DNA of 30,066 nucleotides from a bacterium (lineage in GTDB: Bacteria; UBP15; UBA6099; JAJRTR01): positions 1 to 30,066 of the forward strand of contig JAJRTR010000170.1 in the NCBI GenBank assembly GCA_024278215.1. Reading direction: 5' to 3'. A model generated the notes under the pieces. The model made no database searches. It had not been told where the DNA came from and worked only from the letters and a program-made list of their open reading frames with translations. The position numbers were made by a program, and so were the translations under genes. Shown here piece by piece: positions 8,949-17,127 of this stretch. Position 1 is the first letter of the stretch; each line of letters starts with the position of its first letter.

Positions 8949-8982
8949 TTCTGGATACCAGAACTTGTGTGCATCCGGATGC
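8949..8982. repeat. Two adjacent short palindromes
   Basis: TTCTGG-ATA-CCAGAA (8949-8963) is a tight 6-bp hairpin. GCATCCGGATGC (8971-8982) is a perfect 12-base palindrome. The surrounding text (GTTCCGGCTGA, CCAGAAC, TTTGTGCG, AATTTCGG) has recognisable counterparts in the same order at 22719-22782, so the whole stretch is probably a diverged longer repeat. Confidence 0.45.
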
Positions 8983-9006
8983 TTTGTGCGAATTTCGGAC
9001 TTTGGA

Positions 9007-9046
9007 CAATTGTAGCCGACCGCAGCAGAATCATAATTTACAATTG
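9007..9046 (+). repeat. Hairpin repeat family H (GACCGCAGC loop), copy A
   Basis: CAATTGTA (9007-9014) pairs with TACAATTG (9039-9046) around a 24-base loop that contains GACCGCAGC at 9018-9026. It lies 66 bases before the histidine kinase start. The loop matches copies B and C, but the stem sequence differs. Confidence 0.7.
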
Positions 9047-9111
9047 GGACTACAGGCTTCTTTTCTTTGTGCATGGATATAAACATGCAGGTTCAGTTAT
9101 ACTTGATTATT

Positions 9112-10245
9112 ATGGTAAATGAAACGCCAGACAGCGAAGCCGCTACCGGCAAAGAACCGGGAAATAATGCGCCGCCCGCCGATGGCCCCAGGCCGGATCA
9201 GGGTTCCGGCACATCCCCGGAGGCCGAGTTGGCAATGTTGCGCGAGCGGGTGCGGGCGCTCGAGAGTGAGCTTGCAAAGACGGTGGACATCTTCGAGGGG
9301 ATTGTCGAGACGACGGACGACGGGATAATGGTCGAGAACGAGCAGGGACGGGTGTCGCTTGTCAACAGCGGTCTGGTGCGTATGCTCGGCTACGAGGACA
9401 AGAGTGATGTGATAGACAGACCGTGGACTCACTTTTTTTCACTCGAAAGCGAGAAAAAGGTCGCCGGCAGGCCCGGGGTTTACGAGTCGTTGTTGCTGAC
9501 AAGAGACGGCAGAAAAATTCCCATTCTCATCACGAGCACCAGCTTTTCCGTGCAGGGCAGGTATATGGGCGTGCTTTCCGTAATCAAGGACACGACGTTC
9601 CAGAAACAGACAGAAGAACGGCTGCAGGCGCTTTCGCGAAAAGTAATCTCGCTGCAGGAGGAAGAGCGTGCGCGCCTGGCGCGTGAACTGCACGATGAGA
9701 TCGGCCAGCAGATGGCGGCCGTTCAACTAATTATTTCCGGCATAAAGCAGCAGAGCGAACCGCGTCGGGAACACATCCTGATGCTTGCGGACAAGATCAA
9801 AAACATACCGGCTGAACTGAGGCGTATCTGCAAGGGGCTGCGTCCCGCCGCGCTCGATTCGCTCGGGTTGATATCCGCTGTTAATGAAATGACAAATGAA
9901 TTCGTGTCTGTCTACGGAATCAATATTGATGTGAAAATCGAAGAGTTCGACGACAAAGACCTGAAACCGGAAATATCGATAAATGTGTACAGGATTATTC
10001 AGGAAGCGATCTCGAACGCGGTCAGGCATTCAGGCGCGACGGTGATTACTATAGCTATGAAACGAGCCGGCAATAAGGTATTATTAATTATAGCGGATGA
10101 CGGCGGCGGATTCGATCCTTCGCAGAACCGGTCGGGGCTGGGGCTCGACAGTATGCGCGAAAGGGCGGCGCTGTGCGGTGGGACTGCCGATGTTGAATCC
10201 GAACCCGGCAAAGGCACGGAAATAAATGTGATCATACCATTATAA
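9112..10245 (+). CDS. PAS-domain sensor histidine kinase, NarL/HisKA_3 type
   Basis: Cytoplasmic sensor kinase that would phosphorylate the response regulator encoded 14 bases downstream. From ATG 9112 it has 377 residues: a disordered Pro/Gly/Glu-rich leader, a short coiled coil (LRERVRALESELAKTVD), a PAS fold (~55-165), a HisKA_3 helix with phospho-acceptor H194 in RELHDEIGQQM, and a HATPase_c domain with N302 (EAISNAVRHSG), DDGGGFD and GLGLDSMRERA. No membrane segment is seen, so the signal is probably intracellular (redox, ligand or protein contact through PAS). Start choice is uncertain: upstream in-frame ATGs (9073, 9085) and a TTG (9067) exist and none has a strong ribosome site. It opens the co-directional block that runs to 22618. 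Confidence 0.92.
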   Translation: MVNETPDSEAATGKEPGNNAPPADGPRPDQGSGTSPEAELAMLRERVRALESELAKTVDIFEGIVETTDDGIMVENEQGRVSLVNSGLVRMLGYEDKSDVIDRPWTHFFSLESEKKVAGRPGVYESLLLTRDGRKIPILITSTSFSVQGRYMGVLSVIKDTTFQKQTEERLQALSRKVISLQEEERARLARELHDEIGQQMAAVQLIISGIKQQSEPRREHILMLADKIKNIPAELRRICKGLRPAALDSLGLISAVNEMTNEFVSVYGINIDVKIEEFDDKDLKPEISINVYRIIQEAISNAVRHSGATVITIAMKRAGNKVLLIIADDGGGFDPSQNRSGLGLDSMRERAALCGGTADVESEPGKGTEINVIIPL

Positions 10246-10259
10246 AACGGGGGCAGTAA

Positions 10260-10892
10260 TTGATTAAGGTTTTCATCGCAGACGATCATGCTCTGTTCAG
10301 GGTGGGGCTGAGGTTCATGCTCGAGCAGACGGATGATATAGAGATAGTCGGTGAAGCGGGCAGCGGGCGCGACACCATTTCCTCGTGTCACGATCTCAGG
10401 CCGCATCTTGTGCTCCTGGACATCGACATGCCCGATATCGACGGCATCGAAGTCACACAGCGTCTGCTCGACCAGGACCCGGGTATCAAGATACTTATCC
10501 TCACGATGTACGAAAACGAGGAGTATGCCGGCCGCGCTCTGAAAGCCGGCGCGCACGGCTACGCCGTCAAAGGGATCGACCCCGACGATCTGCCCGAAGC
10601 GATCCGCAGGGTGGTAAGCGGCAGGACATACATCACGAAATCCGTCGCCGAGAACATCGCGTTTCGCACACACCACGCAGGCCGAGAGAATCCCATCTCG
10701 ATACTTTCCGACCGTGAATTGCAGGTGGTGACAAAAATAGCGGGCGGCAAGACCAACCGCGAGGCGGCGGAAGACCTTTGTCTCAGCCCCAGGACTGTCG
10801 AGACTTATAAGCGTCGTGCGATGGAAAAGCTCGGTCTGAAAAACATTCAGGCTCTCGTTCGTTTCGCTATGGAACAGGGCCTTCTCAAATGA
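10260..10892 (+). CDS. NarL/LuxR-family response regulator, TTG start
   Basis: DNA-binding response regulator, cognate to the kinase encoded just upstream by position. The 210-residue product has a receiver domain with acidic pocket DD (8-9), phospho-acceptor D54 in VLLDIDMP and the conserved Lys in AVKG. A LuxR-type helix-turn-helix follows (~140-205: LSDRELQVVTKIAGGKTN, then LSPRTVETYKRRAMEKL). The start is TTG at 10260 behind a GGGGG run; no ATG is available before the receiver's first strand (IKVFIADD). Twelve bases separate it from the radical SAM gene, so it may control the pathway genes it is co-transcribed with (inference). Confidence 0.93.
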   Translation: MIKVFIADDHALFRVGLRFMLEQTDDIEIVGEAGSGRDTISSCHDLRPHLVLLDIDMPDIDGIEVTQRLLDQDPGIKILILTMYENEEYAGRALKAGAHGYAVKGIDPDDLPEAIRRVVSGRTYITKSVAENIAFRTHHAGRENPISILSDRELQVVTKIAGGKTNREAAEDLCLSPRTVETYKRRAMEKLGLKNIQALVRFAMEQGLLK

Positions 10893-10904
10893 GGACACAC
10901 ATAT

Positions 10905-11876
10905 ATGCGGGAAAGAGACACCATAAACCATTTGCCTGAAGAGTTCGGTTTCCGGTCCGAAGAATCCGAAACATTTCCTGAAATGGTGGTTTGCGGAATT
11001 TGTTTTTTCTGCAATGCGAAATGTATCCACTGCCCTAACGCAAAAACCGATTTCACTGCAAGTCTCAAAGGCAAAGACCGGCTTATGAGTTGGGATGTGT
11101 TTAAACGCATCGCCGACGAATGCGCCCGGTATCCTCACAATCTTGTCAGGATGTCTTCCGCGGGCGAAGTGCTGCTGCACCCCGAGGCGGTGGACATGAT
11201 CGAGTATCTGTTGTCGGTGAAGAAGGACAAAAATGTGGCGCTCACGACAAACGGGTCGCGCCTGAACGCGGAAACATCGGAGCGGCTTCTCGAGGCCGGC
11301 ATACGAAGCATAGAGGTGAGCGTGGACGCCGCCACTGCCGAAGTCTATGAAAAAATTCGTGTCGGGCTTTCATTCGACAGGATGCTGAAAAATGTTCGGG
11401 AACTTGTGCGGCTTCGCAATGCAGGCGGCTATCGGACAAGGATTATGGTGAGTGTGATCGAACAGGACACAAACAGAGACAGCCTCGAAGATATTCAGGC
11501 GTTCTGGAACGATACCGTGGATGTTGTCCTCACAAGGAAGCTGCTTGGTTTCATGGGCCTGATCGAAAGAGATAAGAGTGCTCAGAAAACATACATGTCC
11601 GCGAAAACCCCGTGCCCGTTCCTGTGGGAGCGGATACTGATTGACGCGCAGGGCAACGTCAGGGGATGCGTTAACGACCTGTACAATACGTTACGTATCG
11701 GCAATGTCAATGAAAAGAGCATCTCGGAATTGTGGCATTGCGACCAACTTGAATTGTGGCGAAAACTGCATCTTGAAGGCCGCAGGAAAGATGTCCCCTA
11801 TTGTAAGGACTGCACCGATCTGGAATACCGGTCATGGAACTATAATTACTTTCATGCGCTGGAAAAACAGTTGTAA
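10905..11876 (+). CDS. Radical SAM protein with SPASM-like C-terminus
   Basis: Iron-sulfur enzyme that would cleave S-adenosylmethionine to a 5'-deoxyadenosyl radical. The product has 323 residues. The cluster motif CX3CX2C is C36, C40, C43 (CNAKCIHC), preceded by extra cysteines C30 and C33. A central TIM-barrel-like section follows, with AGEVLLHPE and LTTNGSRL. A C-terminal cysteine set (CPFLW, GCVNDLYNTLRIGNVNE, SISELWH, YCKDC) resembles SPASM/twitch domains that carry auxiliary clusters in enzymes such as AnSME or sugar dehydrogenases like BtrN. ATG 10905 has GAGGA ~10 bases upstream. No short precursor-peptide gene is seen beside it, which argues against a RiPP role. The substrate is unknown. 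Confidence 0.9.
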   Translation: MRERDTINHLPEEFGFRSEESETFPEMVVCGICFFCNAKCIHCPNAKTDFTASLKGKDRLMSWDVFKRIADECARYPHNLVRMSSAGEVLLHPEAVDMIEYLLSVKKDKNVALTTNGSRLNAETSERLLEAGIRSIEVSVDAATAEVYEKIRVGLSFDRMLKNVRELVRLRNAGGYRTRIMVSVIEQDTNRDSLEDIQAFWNDTVDVVLTRKLLGFMGLIERDKSAQKTYMSAKTPCPFLWERILIDAQGNVRGCVNDLYNTLRIGNVNEKSISELWHCDQLELWRKLHLEGRRKDVPYCKDCTDLEYRSWNYNYFHALEKQL

Positions 11877-11900
11877 ATATCACACGCACCTACGGATTAT

Positions 11901-12629
11901 ATGGCGACGGAGAAAAGAACTGTAGTTCTGCTGCAACCCGGCTACTTGCCGTGGGCCGGGTTCTTCGAGCAGGTGCACAGGGCCGACCTGTTCGTTGTTT
12001 TCGATGACGCGCAGTACACAAAACTCGACTGGCGAAACAGGAACAGGATAAAAGCGCCGAACGGAAAAGACGCTTATCTGACTGTTCCGATAATGCGATG
12101 CCCTGTGGATACGAAGATACGGGATGTGAGAATATCGTGGGACAGAAACTGGGCGGCGAAACACCTCAACATGATAAAAGCATATTACGGCAAAGCACCT
12201 TTCTTCGGAGACTACTTCCCGGCACTTGAAGAACATCTGAACAGAAAACACACGCTGCTCATCGACCTGCTGCTCGAACAGCTCGACCTCCTGAATGGAA
12301 TGCTGGGGATACGAACGGAAATATTGTTGAGCAGCGAATTGAAAACCGATGTGTATGGTAAGGGCCGACTGCTCGAGGCCTGCCGGGAACTGGGTGCCAC
12401 CCACTGCTATAACGGCATGGCCGGAGAAGCTCTGTATGACCCTGCCAAGTTTGCGAAGTATGGGATAAAGCTGATTTTTCAGCGTTATAATTGCAAAGAA
12501 TATCCCCAGCAATGGCCCGGCGGGTTCATCTCCAACCTTTCGATAATCGACGTCCTTTTCAACTGCGGCCCATCTTCTCCGGAATACGTTGTCTGTTGCG
12601 GCGAGTATATGGACTCGTTGTTTATCTGA
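11901..12629 (+). CDS. WbqC-family protein
   Basis: The 242-residue product begins with the family hallmark: LQPGYLPWAGFFEQVHRADL, followed by FVVFDDAQYTKLDWRNRNRIK. WbqC-like proteins are found in O-antigen and other polysaccharide or glycolipid clusters. Their biochemical reaction is not firmly established, so no specific role is assigned here. Recognition rests on the N-terminal motif and the WRNRN-IK block; later portions (NLSIIDVLFNCGP) also fit the family C-terminus. It sits 24 bases after the radical SAM gene and supports reading this block as a glycan-type pathway. A 100-base gap follows, AT-rich, where a weak internal promoter (TTCAGA, 16 bases, GATAAT) is conceivable but unproven. 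Confidence 0.88.
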   Translation: MATEKRTVVLLQPGYLPWAGFFEQVHRADLFVVFDDAQYTKLDWRNRNRIKAPNGKDAYLTVPIMRCPVDTKIRDVRISWDRNWAAKHLNMIKAYYGKAPFFGDYFPALEEHLNRKHTLLIDLLLEQLDLLNGMLGIRTEILLSSELKTDVYGKGRLLEACRELGATHCYNGMAGEALYDPAKFAKYGIKLIFQRYNCKEYPQQWPGGFISNLSIIDVLFNCGPSSPEYVVCCGEYMDSLFI

Positions 12630-12729
12630 CGATATGTTTTCTCAGTTCGTGTGTTTATGTGTTCAGATTCTACTTTATCCGCCGATAATAATAAAAGTGG
12701 CTCATAAGTTGTATTCCGGAGATAAGTAT

Positions 12730-14904
12730 ATGTCCAACATATTGATTACAGGCGGCGCGGGTTATCTCGGGACATGGATCACCCGGCTTCTACTCGAAGA
12801 TAACCATTATGTCCGTGTCATCGACCGCTGTTTTTTCGGTGAGAAGCCCGTTGAGGGCTTCAAACAGAATAATAACTATGAACTGATAAAGGACGATATC
12901 CGCTGGCCGTCCGAAGCGGTTTTTAAGGATATTGACATCCTGATAGACCTCGCCGGCCTGTCGAACGATCCGTCGTGCTCGCTGAATTCCGAACTCACGC
13001 AATCGATAAACCGAGACGGGATCATCAATTTCAACAGGATGGCGAAGGAGGCGGGCATCAGGCAGGTTATAAACGCTTCGTCATGCAGCGTATACGGACA
13101 GGGCGGCGGTTATTTCGTCGAAGAGTCAGCTTCATGCAATCCTCTTACATTATATGCGCAGTCGAAACTCATGGTCGAGGAGTTTTTGTTCAATAATCTG
13201 TGCGACAGGAACTATTGCGTCACGGCCCTTCGCTTCGGCACACTATACGGTCTGTCACGGCGAATGCGGTTCGACCTGATCGTCAACATTATGACCGCGC
13301 GCGTCATGATGAGCAACAAGATATTTGTGAACGGAGGCGGCCTGCAGTGGCGACCGCTTGTGCATGTTCAGGACGCCGCGAGGGCTTTTCTGCACGTCCT
13401 GGACGCGCCCGTTGAGAAAGTAAACGGCCAGGTTTTCAACGTGGGCGCCAACGATCAGAATTTCAGGGTTATCACTGTCGCCAACATCATTCATGATATT
13501 TTTCCCGGCTCGGAAATGATTATTGTTCCCGAAGACGCCGACGAGCGCTCGTACAACGTAAGCTTCGATAAGATTAAAAACCACCTGGGATTCAAGCCGA
13601 AACGCAATGTTCCGGAAACCGTTGTCGATATACGCGACGCGCTGAAAGATGGAATTGTCGAATACCGTGGCGACGGACAGGACGATCTTACCGCCACCAC
13701 ACTGAGATACAGGAAACTCACCGGGAACAATCCACTCCTCGAGCAGGAAGGCAAGTTTCGCATACACAGGTCGGTCGAATTCTACAAGCACAATATCGAC
13801 GAAAGAGACATCCTCCGCCAGGAGAAAACACTCCGTTCGATATTCCTGACAACCGGCAGTATAACGAAGAAATTCGAGAAAATGCTCGCCGACTATCTCG
13901 GCGTGTCGAGGGTTATCGGCACAACAAGCTGCACCGATTCCCTGTTTCTCGTTCTCAAGGCGCTCGGCGTGGGCCCCGGAGACGAAATTATAACAACGCC
14001 GATGACTTTCGTCGCGACGGCGAACGCTGTCGAGCATACCGGCGCGAGACCGGTGTTCGTGGATGTTGAACCCGAAACCGGCAACATCGACGCGTCGCGC
14101 GTCGCGGCGTCGGTCAACAAGAAGACGAAAGCGATTATCCCAGTTCATCTCTATGGGCAAATGTGCGACATGAAAACACTTTCCGGCATCGCGAAGGAAC
14201 ACGGTCTGTCTCTGATCGAGGACGCCGCCCATTGCATCGAGGGCGTTCGCGACGGAATACAGCCGGGCCGGCTTTCGGACGCGGCTTGCTTCAGTTTCTA
14301 TGCCACGAAAAATATCACCTGCGGCGAAGGCGGCGCCATCGCGACAAACGACAACGACCTCGCGGACATGCTTGTGAAAATGCGCCTTCACGGACTGAGC
14401 GCGGATGCGGCATCAAGGTATACGGGCGATTTCAAGCCCTTTGACATGGTTCTGCTCGGCTACAAAGCGAACATGTCGAATCTTGACGCCGCGCTTCTCA
14501 TCGGACAGCTCGAGAGAATAGACGAACTATGGGAACGCCGCGAACATGTCTCAAGAGCTTATGAAAAAGAAATCGCCGCTATCGCGAACATCGGACTGAC
14601 AACGATACGCGGCAACTCGAAATCCGCTCGCCATCTCTTCACCATCAGGGTGGACAGCAATATTCGAGGCGATATGATTACCGCGTTGAAAAGCAGGGGC
14701 ATCGGTGTCGCCGTGAATTATCCGCCGGTTCACCTGACCACTTATTACAGCGAAAAATATGGATATAAACCCGGCGATTTCCCAGTGGCAGAGCGCATCG
14801 GGGCCGAGACGATAAGCATACCGATGTATCCGCGCCTGACGGATTCGGAAATTGAGTACATTACAACCGCACTGCGCGACATATCTGAAGAATTGTCGGA
14901 ATGA
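12730..14904 (+). CDS. Fusion: NAD-dependent epimerase/dehydratase plus DegT/DnrJ/EryC1 aminotransferase
   Basis: A single 724-residue frame joins two enzymes normally encoded separately. Residues 1-~330 are an extended SDR: GGAGYLG (8-14), catalytic Y142/K146 in YAQSK, and a C-terminal GYxP-like end (LGFKPKRN). Residues ~345-724 are a DegT-type PLP sugar aminotransferase: TTSCTDSLFLVLKALGVGPG, then TTPMTFVATANAV, HLYGQMCDM, ED-AAH, PLP lysine K527 in SFYATKNITCGEGG, and a conserved terminal AERIGAETISIPMYPRL. Together they could oxidise or epimerise a nucleotide sugar and then aminate the resulting keto group. ATG 12730 has GGAG upstream; the longer frame to 12589 is rejected. The stop overlaps the next gene as ATGA. 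No frameshift or stop interrupts the join. Confidence 0.93.
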   Translation: MSNILITGGAGYLGTWITRLLLEDNHYVRVIDRCFFGEKPVEGFKQNNNYELIKDDIRWPSEAVFKDIDILIDLAGLSNDPSCSLNSELTQSINRDGIINFNRMAKEAGIRQVINASSCSVYGQGGGYFVEESASCNPLTLYAQSKLMVEEFLFNNLCDRNYCVTALRFGTLYGLSRRMRFDLIVNIMTARVMMSNKIFVNGGGLQWRPLVHVQDAARAFLHVLDAPVEKVNGQVFNVGANDQNFRVITVANIIHDIFPGSEMIIVPEDADERSYNVSFDKIKNHLGFKPKRNVPETVVDIRDALKDGIVEYRGDGQDDLTATTLRYRKLTGNNPLLEQEGKFRIHRSVEFYKHNIDERDILRQEKTLRSIFLTTGSITKKFEKMLADYLGVSRVIGTTSCTDSLFLVLKALGVGPGDEIITTPMTFVATANAVEHTGARPVFVDVEPETGNIDASRVAASVNKKTKAIIPVHLYGQMCDMKTLSGIAKEHGLSLIEDAAHCIEGVRDGIQPGRLSDAACFSFYATKNITCGEGGAIATNDNDLADMLVKMRLHGLSADAASRYTGDFKPFDMVLLGYKANMSNLDAALLIGQLERIDELWERREHVSRAYEKEIAAIANIGLTTIRGNSKSARHLFTIRVDSNIRGDMITALKSRGIGVAVNYPPVHLTTYYSEKYGYKPGDFPVAERIGAETISIPMYPRLTDSEIEYITTALRDISEELSE

Positions 14905-16328
14905 TGAAAAGAACTCTGCTGATATCGACGGACAGGTCTTCCTTCAGGGGAGCGCTCTGGGGTGCTTATGATCTCGAACTGCCCCTGAACACAGCTTATG
15001 TTTCCTCATATCTCGAGTTGCATGGAATCGGCAGCGATATTATTGATCTACAGTTGGAAAAGGATGTCAGCGGCGCAATAGCACAGATCGACTGCTCGCA
15101 AACCGCCGTCGTAGGGCTCAACGCGAACCTTGGCGGCACATACAACATGTATGATGTCGCCGCAGCGATAAAGAAAAAATATCCAGACATTCCCGTCGCA
15201 TGTTTTGGCCTGTCAACAGTACTTAAAGAGAAGATTCTCGAAGAATCGGAGAATGTCGACTATGTCGTGTTCGGCGAAGAAGAGGAAACATTCCGCGAAC
15301 TCGCCGCCGCGCTGATTGACGGCCGCGACACGAGCGGGATAAAAGGAACATCGAGCCGCCGCGACAACGGTGAGATAATCTGCAATCTCCCGCGCGGTTT
15401 TATCAGGGACCTTGATGCCATGCCGTTTCCCGGTAGACACCTTTTCGATGTCGGTCGCTATTTCCCGTCGCCCGGCAAATATATGCTGATGCCGCAATTC
15501 ACGATGATCTCCAGCAGGGGCTGCAACGGCGCGTGCCTCTTCTGCCCGAGGCTGTATGGCCGCGGCATACGGTACAGATCGCCGGCGAATATCGCCGAAG
15601 AGATAGACATGCTGGAAAAGGATTTCGGGGCACGGGAAATATATTTCCTCGACGACACATTCACTGCCGACCGCGACCGCACGATGGAAATAGCCGACAT
15701 GCTGTCCGGGCGAAAGAAACGCATTGCCTTCCGCATTGCGTCCAGGGTCGATAAGGTCGACAGGAAAATGCTGAAGGCGCTGAAGGCCGCCGGACTTTAC
15801 AGCATCGGCTTCGGCATCGAATCCGGTGTGGATGAAATCCTTAAGTTCAATCGCAAGGGTATCACGACGGAACAGGTGAAAGCCGCAGTTTCGTGGAGCA
15901 GGGAGGCCGGCCTGGAAACACGCGGCTTCTTCATGCTGAATCTGCCCGGCGACACACAAAAGACGACGCGCGAAACCATACGGTTTATCCGCGAACTTAA
16001 ACTCGATCTTGTGAATGTCCAGATAGCATATCCGTGGCCCGGTTCGGAACTGAGAAAGTATGTTCTCAAAAACTGCGACGTTTCCCATGATGTGATTAAC
16101 GACTGGACCGCCTGCGAAGGCGACAGGGTCACTTTCACACAAAACGACATGACACCCGAATTTATATTTGAGTCGTATAACAGTATAATAAAGGAATTCT
16201 ATCTGAATCCGCGTTTTATTCTGCGGTGGTTGTCCCGGATCAGAAACTATCACGATTTTAAGTATGCGTTTCTCCAGTTTCTGAGCCTTGCGGGACGCAT
16301 GGTCGCAGGCGTGAAAAACATAAAATAA
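14901..16328 (+). CDS. B12-binding-type radical SAM protein (first)
   Basis: The 475-residue product combines an N-terminal Rossmann-like cobalamin-binding-type domain (~1-140; LNTAYVSSYLELHGIGSDII, VVGLNANLGG, VVFGEEEETFRELA) with a radical SAM barrel. The cluster motif is C208, C212, C215 (CNGACLFC), followed by YFLDDTFTADRDR, GIESGVDEIL and FFMLNLPGDT. This is the BchE/methyltransferase-type architecture. Members methylate unactivated carbons or do other radical chemistry using methylcobalamin, but some bind no B12; the classical DxHxxG motif is not visible here. The start overlaps the fusion gene's stop (ATGA), so translation is coupled. The C-terminal ~100 residues (FILRWLSRIRNYHDFKYAFLQF) are typical of this family. 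Confidence 0.9.
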   Translation: MMKRTLLISTDRSSFRGALWGAYDLELPLNTAYVSSYLELHGIGSDIIDLQLEKDVSGAIAQIDCSQTAVVGLNANLGGTYNMYDVAAAIKKKYPDIPVACFGLSTVLKEKILEESENVDYVVFGEEEETFRELAAALIDGRDTSGIKGTSSRRDNGEIICNLPRGFIRDLDAMPFPGRHLFDVGRYFPSPGKYMLMPQFTMISSRGCNGACLFCPRLYGRGIRYRSPANIAEEIDMLEKDFGAREIYFLDDTFTADRDRTMEIADMLSGRKKRIAFRIASRVDKVDRKMLKALKAAGLYSIGFGIESGVDEILKFNRKGITTEQVKAAVSWSREAGLETRGFFMLNLPGDTQKTTRETIRFIRELKLDLVNVQIAYPWPGSELRKYVLKNCDVSHDVINDWTACEGDRVTFTQNDMTPEFIFESYNSIIKEFYLNPRFILRWLSRIRNYHDFKYAFLQFLSLAGRMVAGVKNIK

Positions 16329-16354
16329 ATCTACAATAAACGGAGCGCTGCCGC

Positions 16355-17056
16355 ATGTCGGAAGAAATATGGTGGAAGAAAACAGCCTGGACTTATCCGG
16401 CTGCCCGGAAAACAAAATTCGTGCAGGAGGTCCACCGCGCGTTTTTCCGCAAGATCGACTCCCTCCCGCTGCCGCGGGGCGCGCGATGCCTCGACGCGGG
16501 TTGCGGCGACGGCAATTGCGCCTTCAAGCTGGCAGAAAGGGGGCTCGATGTCGTCGGACTCGATTTCGGCGACGCGATCCTGGAACAGGCAAAAAAGAGA
16601 CAGCGCGGCATGGGCGTCGACAACGTGCATTTCGAATGGGGAGACCTGAACTCGCCTCTCAAGTATGGCGATAACGAATTCGACATTGTGACCTCCATGC
16701 ACGCCCTGATGAAAGTCAAAAAAGCAAAAGACGCGCTCCGGGAATTCCACAGAATCCTGAAACCGGGCGGATACGCCGTCATAACGATAACGGCAAGCGA
16801 CGAAGAATTCAGTTCATGGTTTCGCAGATATATCAGGAACAACGGAGTGATAAAAGGGTTCTGGGACATCCGGTGGCTTGTTGTGTGGAACCTGCCTTAT
16901 GTCATCATGACAAAAAAGTCGGAGCGACGCGACGAATGGCGCTGGCCGCCCGAAACGCTCGCGCGCAATATGGAAGCAGCCGGCTTCAAAACATTATCCG
17001 TCGAGTCCGTTCCCTATACTCATGTCGGTTGTTCGCTTGGCGTTTTTCAGAAGTAA
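16355..17056 (+). CDS. Class I SAM-dependent methyltransferase (first)
   Basis: A 233-residue soluble methyltransferase. Motif I is CLDAGCGDGNC (45-55) for SAM binding, followed by an acidic end of strand 2 (VVGLDFGDAILEQAKKR), and a motif IV/post region (FDIVTSMHALMKVKKAKDAL, then HRILKPGGYAVIT). GGAG lies nine bases before the ATG. The sequence most resembles the Methyltransf_11/25 group, which covers small-molecule, sugar and lipid methyltransferases, so the acceptor cannot be named. Within this cluster an O- or N-methylation of the sugar product is the simplest reading (inference). Confidence 0.88.
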   Translation: MSEEIWWKKTAWTYPAARKTKFVQEVHRAFFRKIDSLPLPRGARCLDAGCGDGNCAFKLAERGLDVVGLDFGDAILEQAKKRQRGMGVDNVHFEWGDLNSPLKYGDNEFDIVTSMHALMKVKKAKDALREFHRILKPGGYAVITITASDEEFSSWFRRYIRNNGVIKGFWDIRWLVVWNLPYVIMTKKSERRDEWRWPPETLARNMEAAGFKTLSVESVPYTHVGCSLGVFQK

Positions 17057-17127
17057 TCTTTACAAACCAAATAGATAGCCGCTTCGCTTTTACGGCAGGC
17101 AGCGAGTGGGTATCGAGGATTATATCT

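Noticed and set aside
10893-11900. RiPP precursor peptide beside the SPASM-like radical SAM gene
   Set aside because: Flanking gaps are 12 and 24 bases and no small frame with a ribosome site is available.
9999-16415. Several 350-400-codon minus-strand frames (9999-11180, 13255-14391, 15213-16415)
   Set aside because: Each lies opposite a well-supported radical SAM, aminotransferase or regulator gene, has no ribosome site or family motif, and reads as compositional shadow.
16816-17127. Long N-terminal extension of the second methyltransferase
   Set aside because: The extra 104 codons overlap the first methyltransferase in another frame. GAGGAT correctly spaced before ATG 17128 marks the real start.
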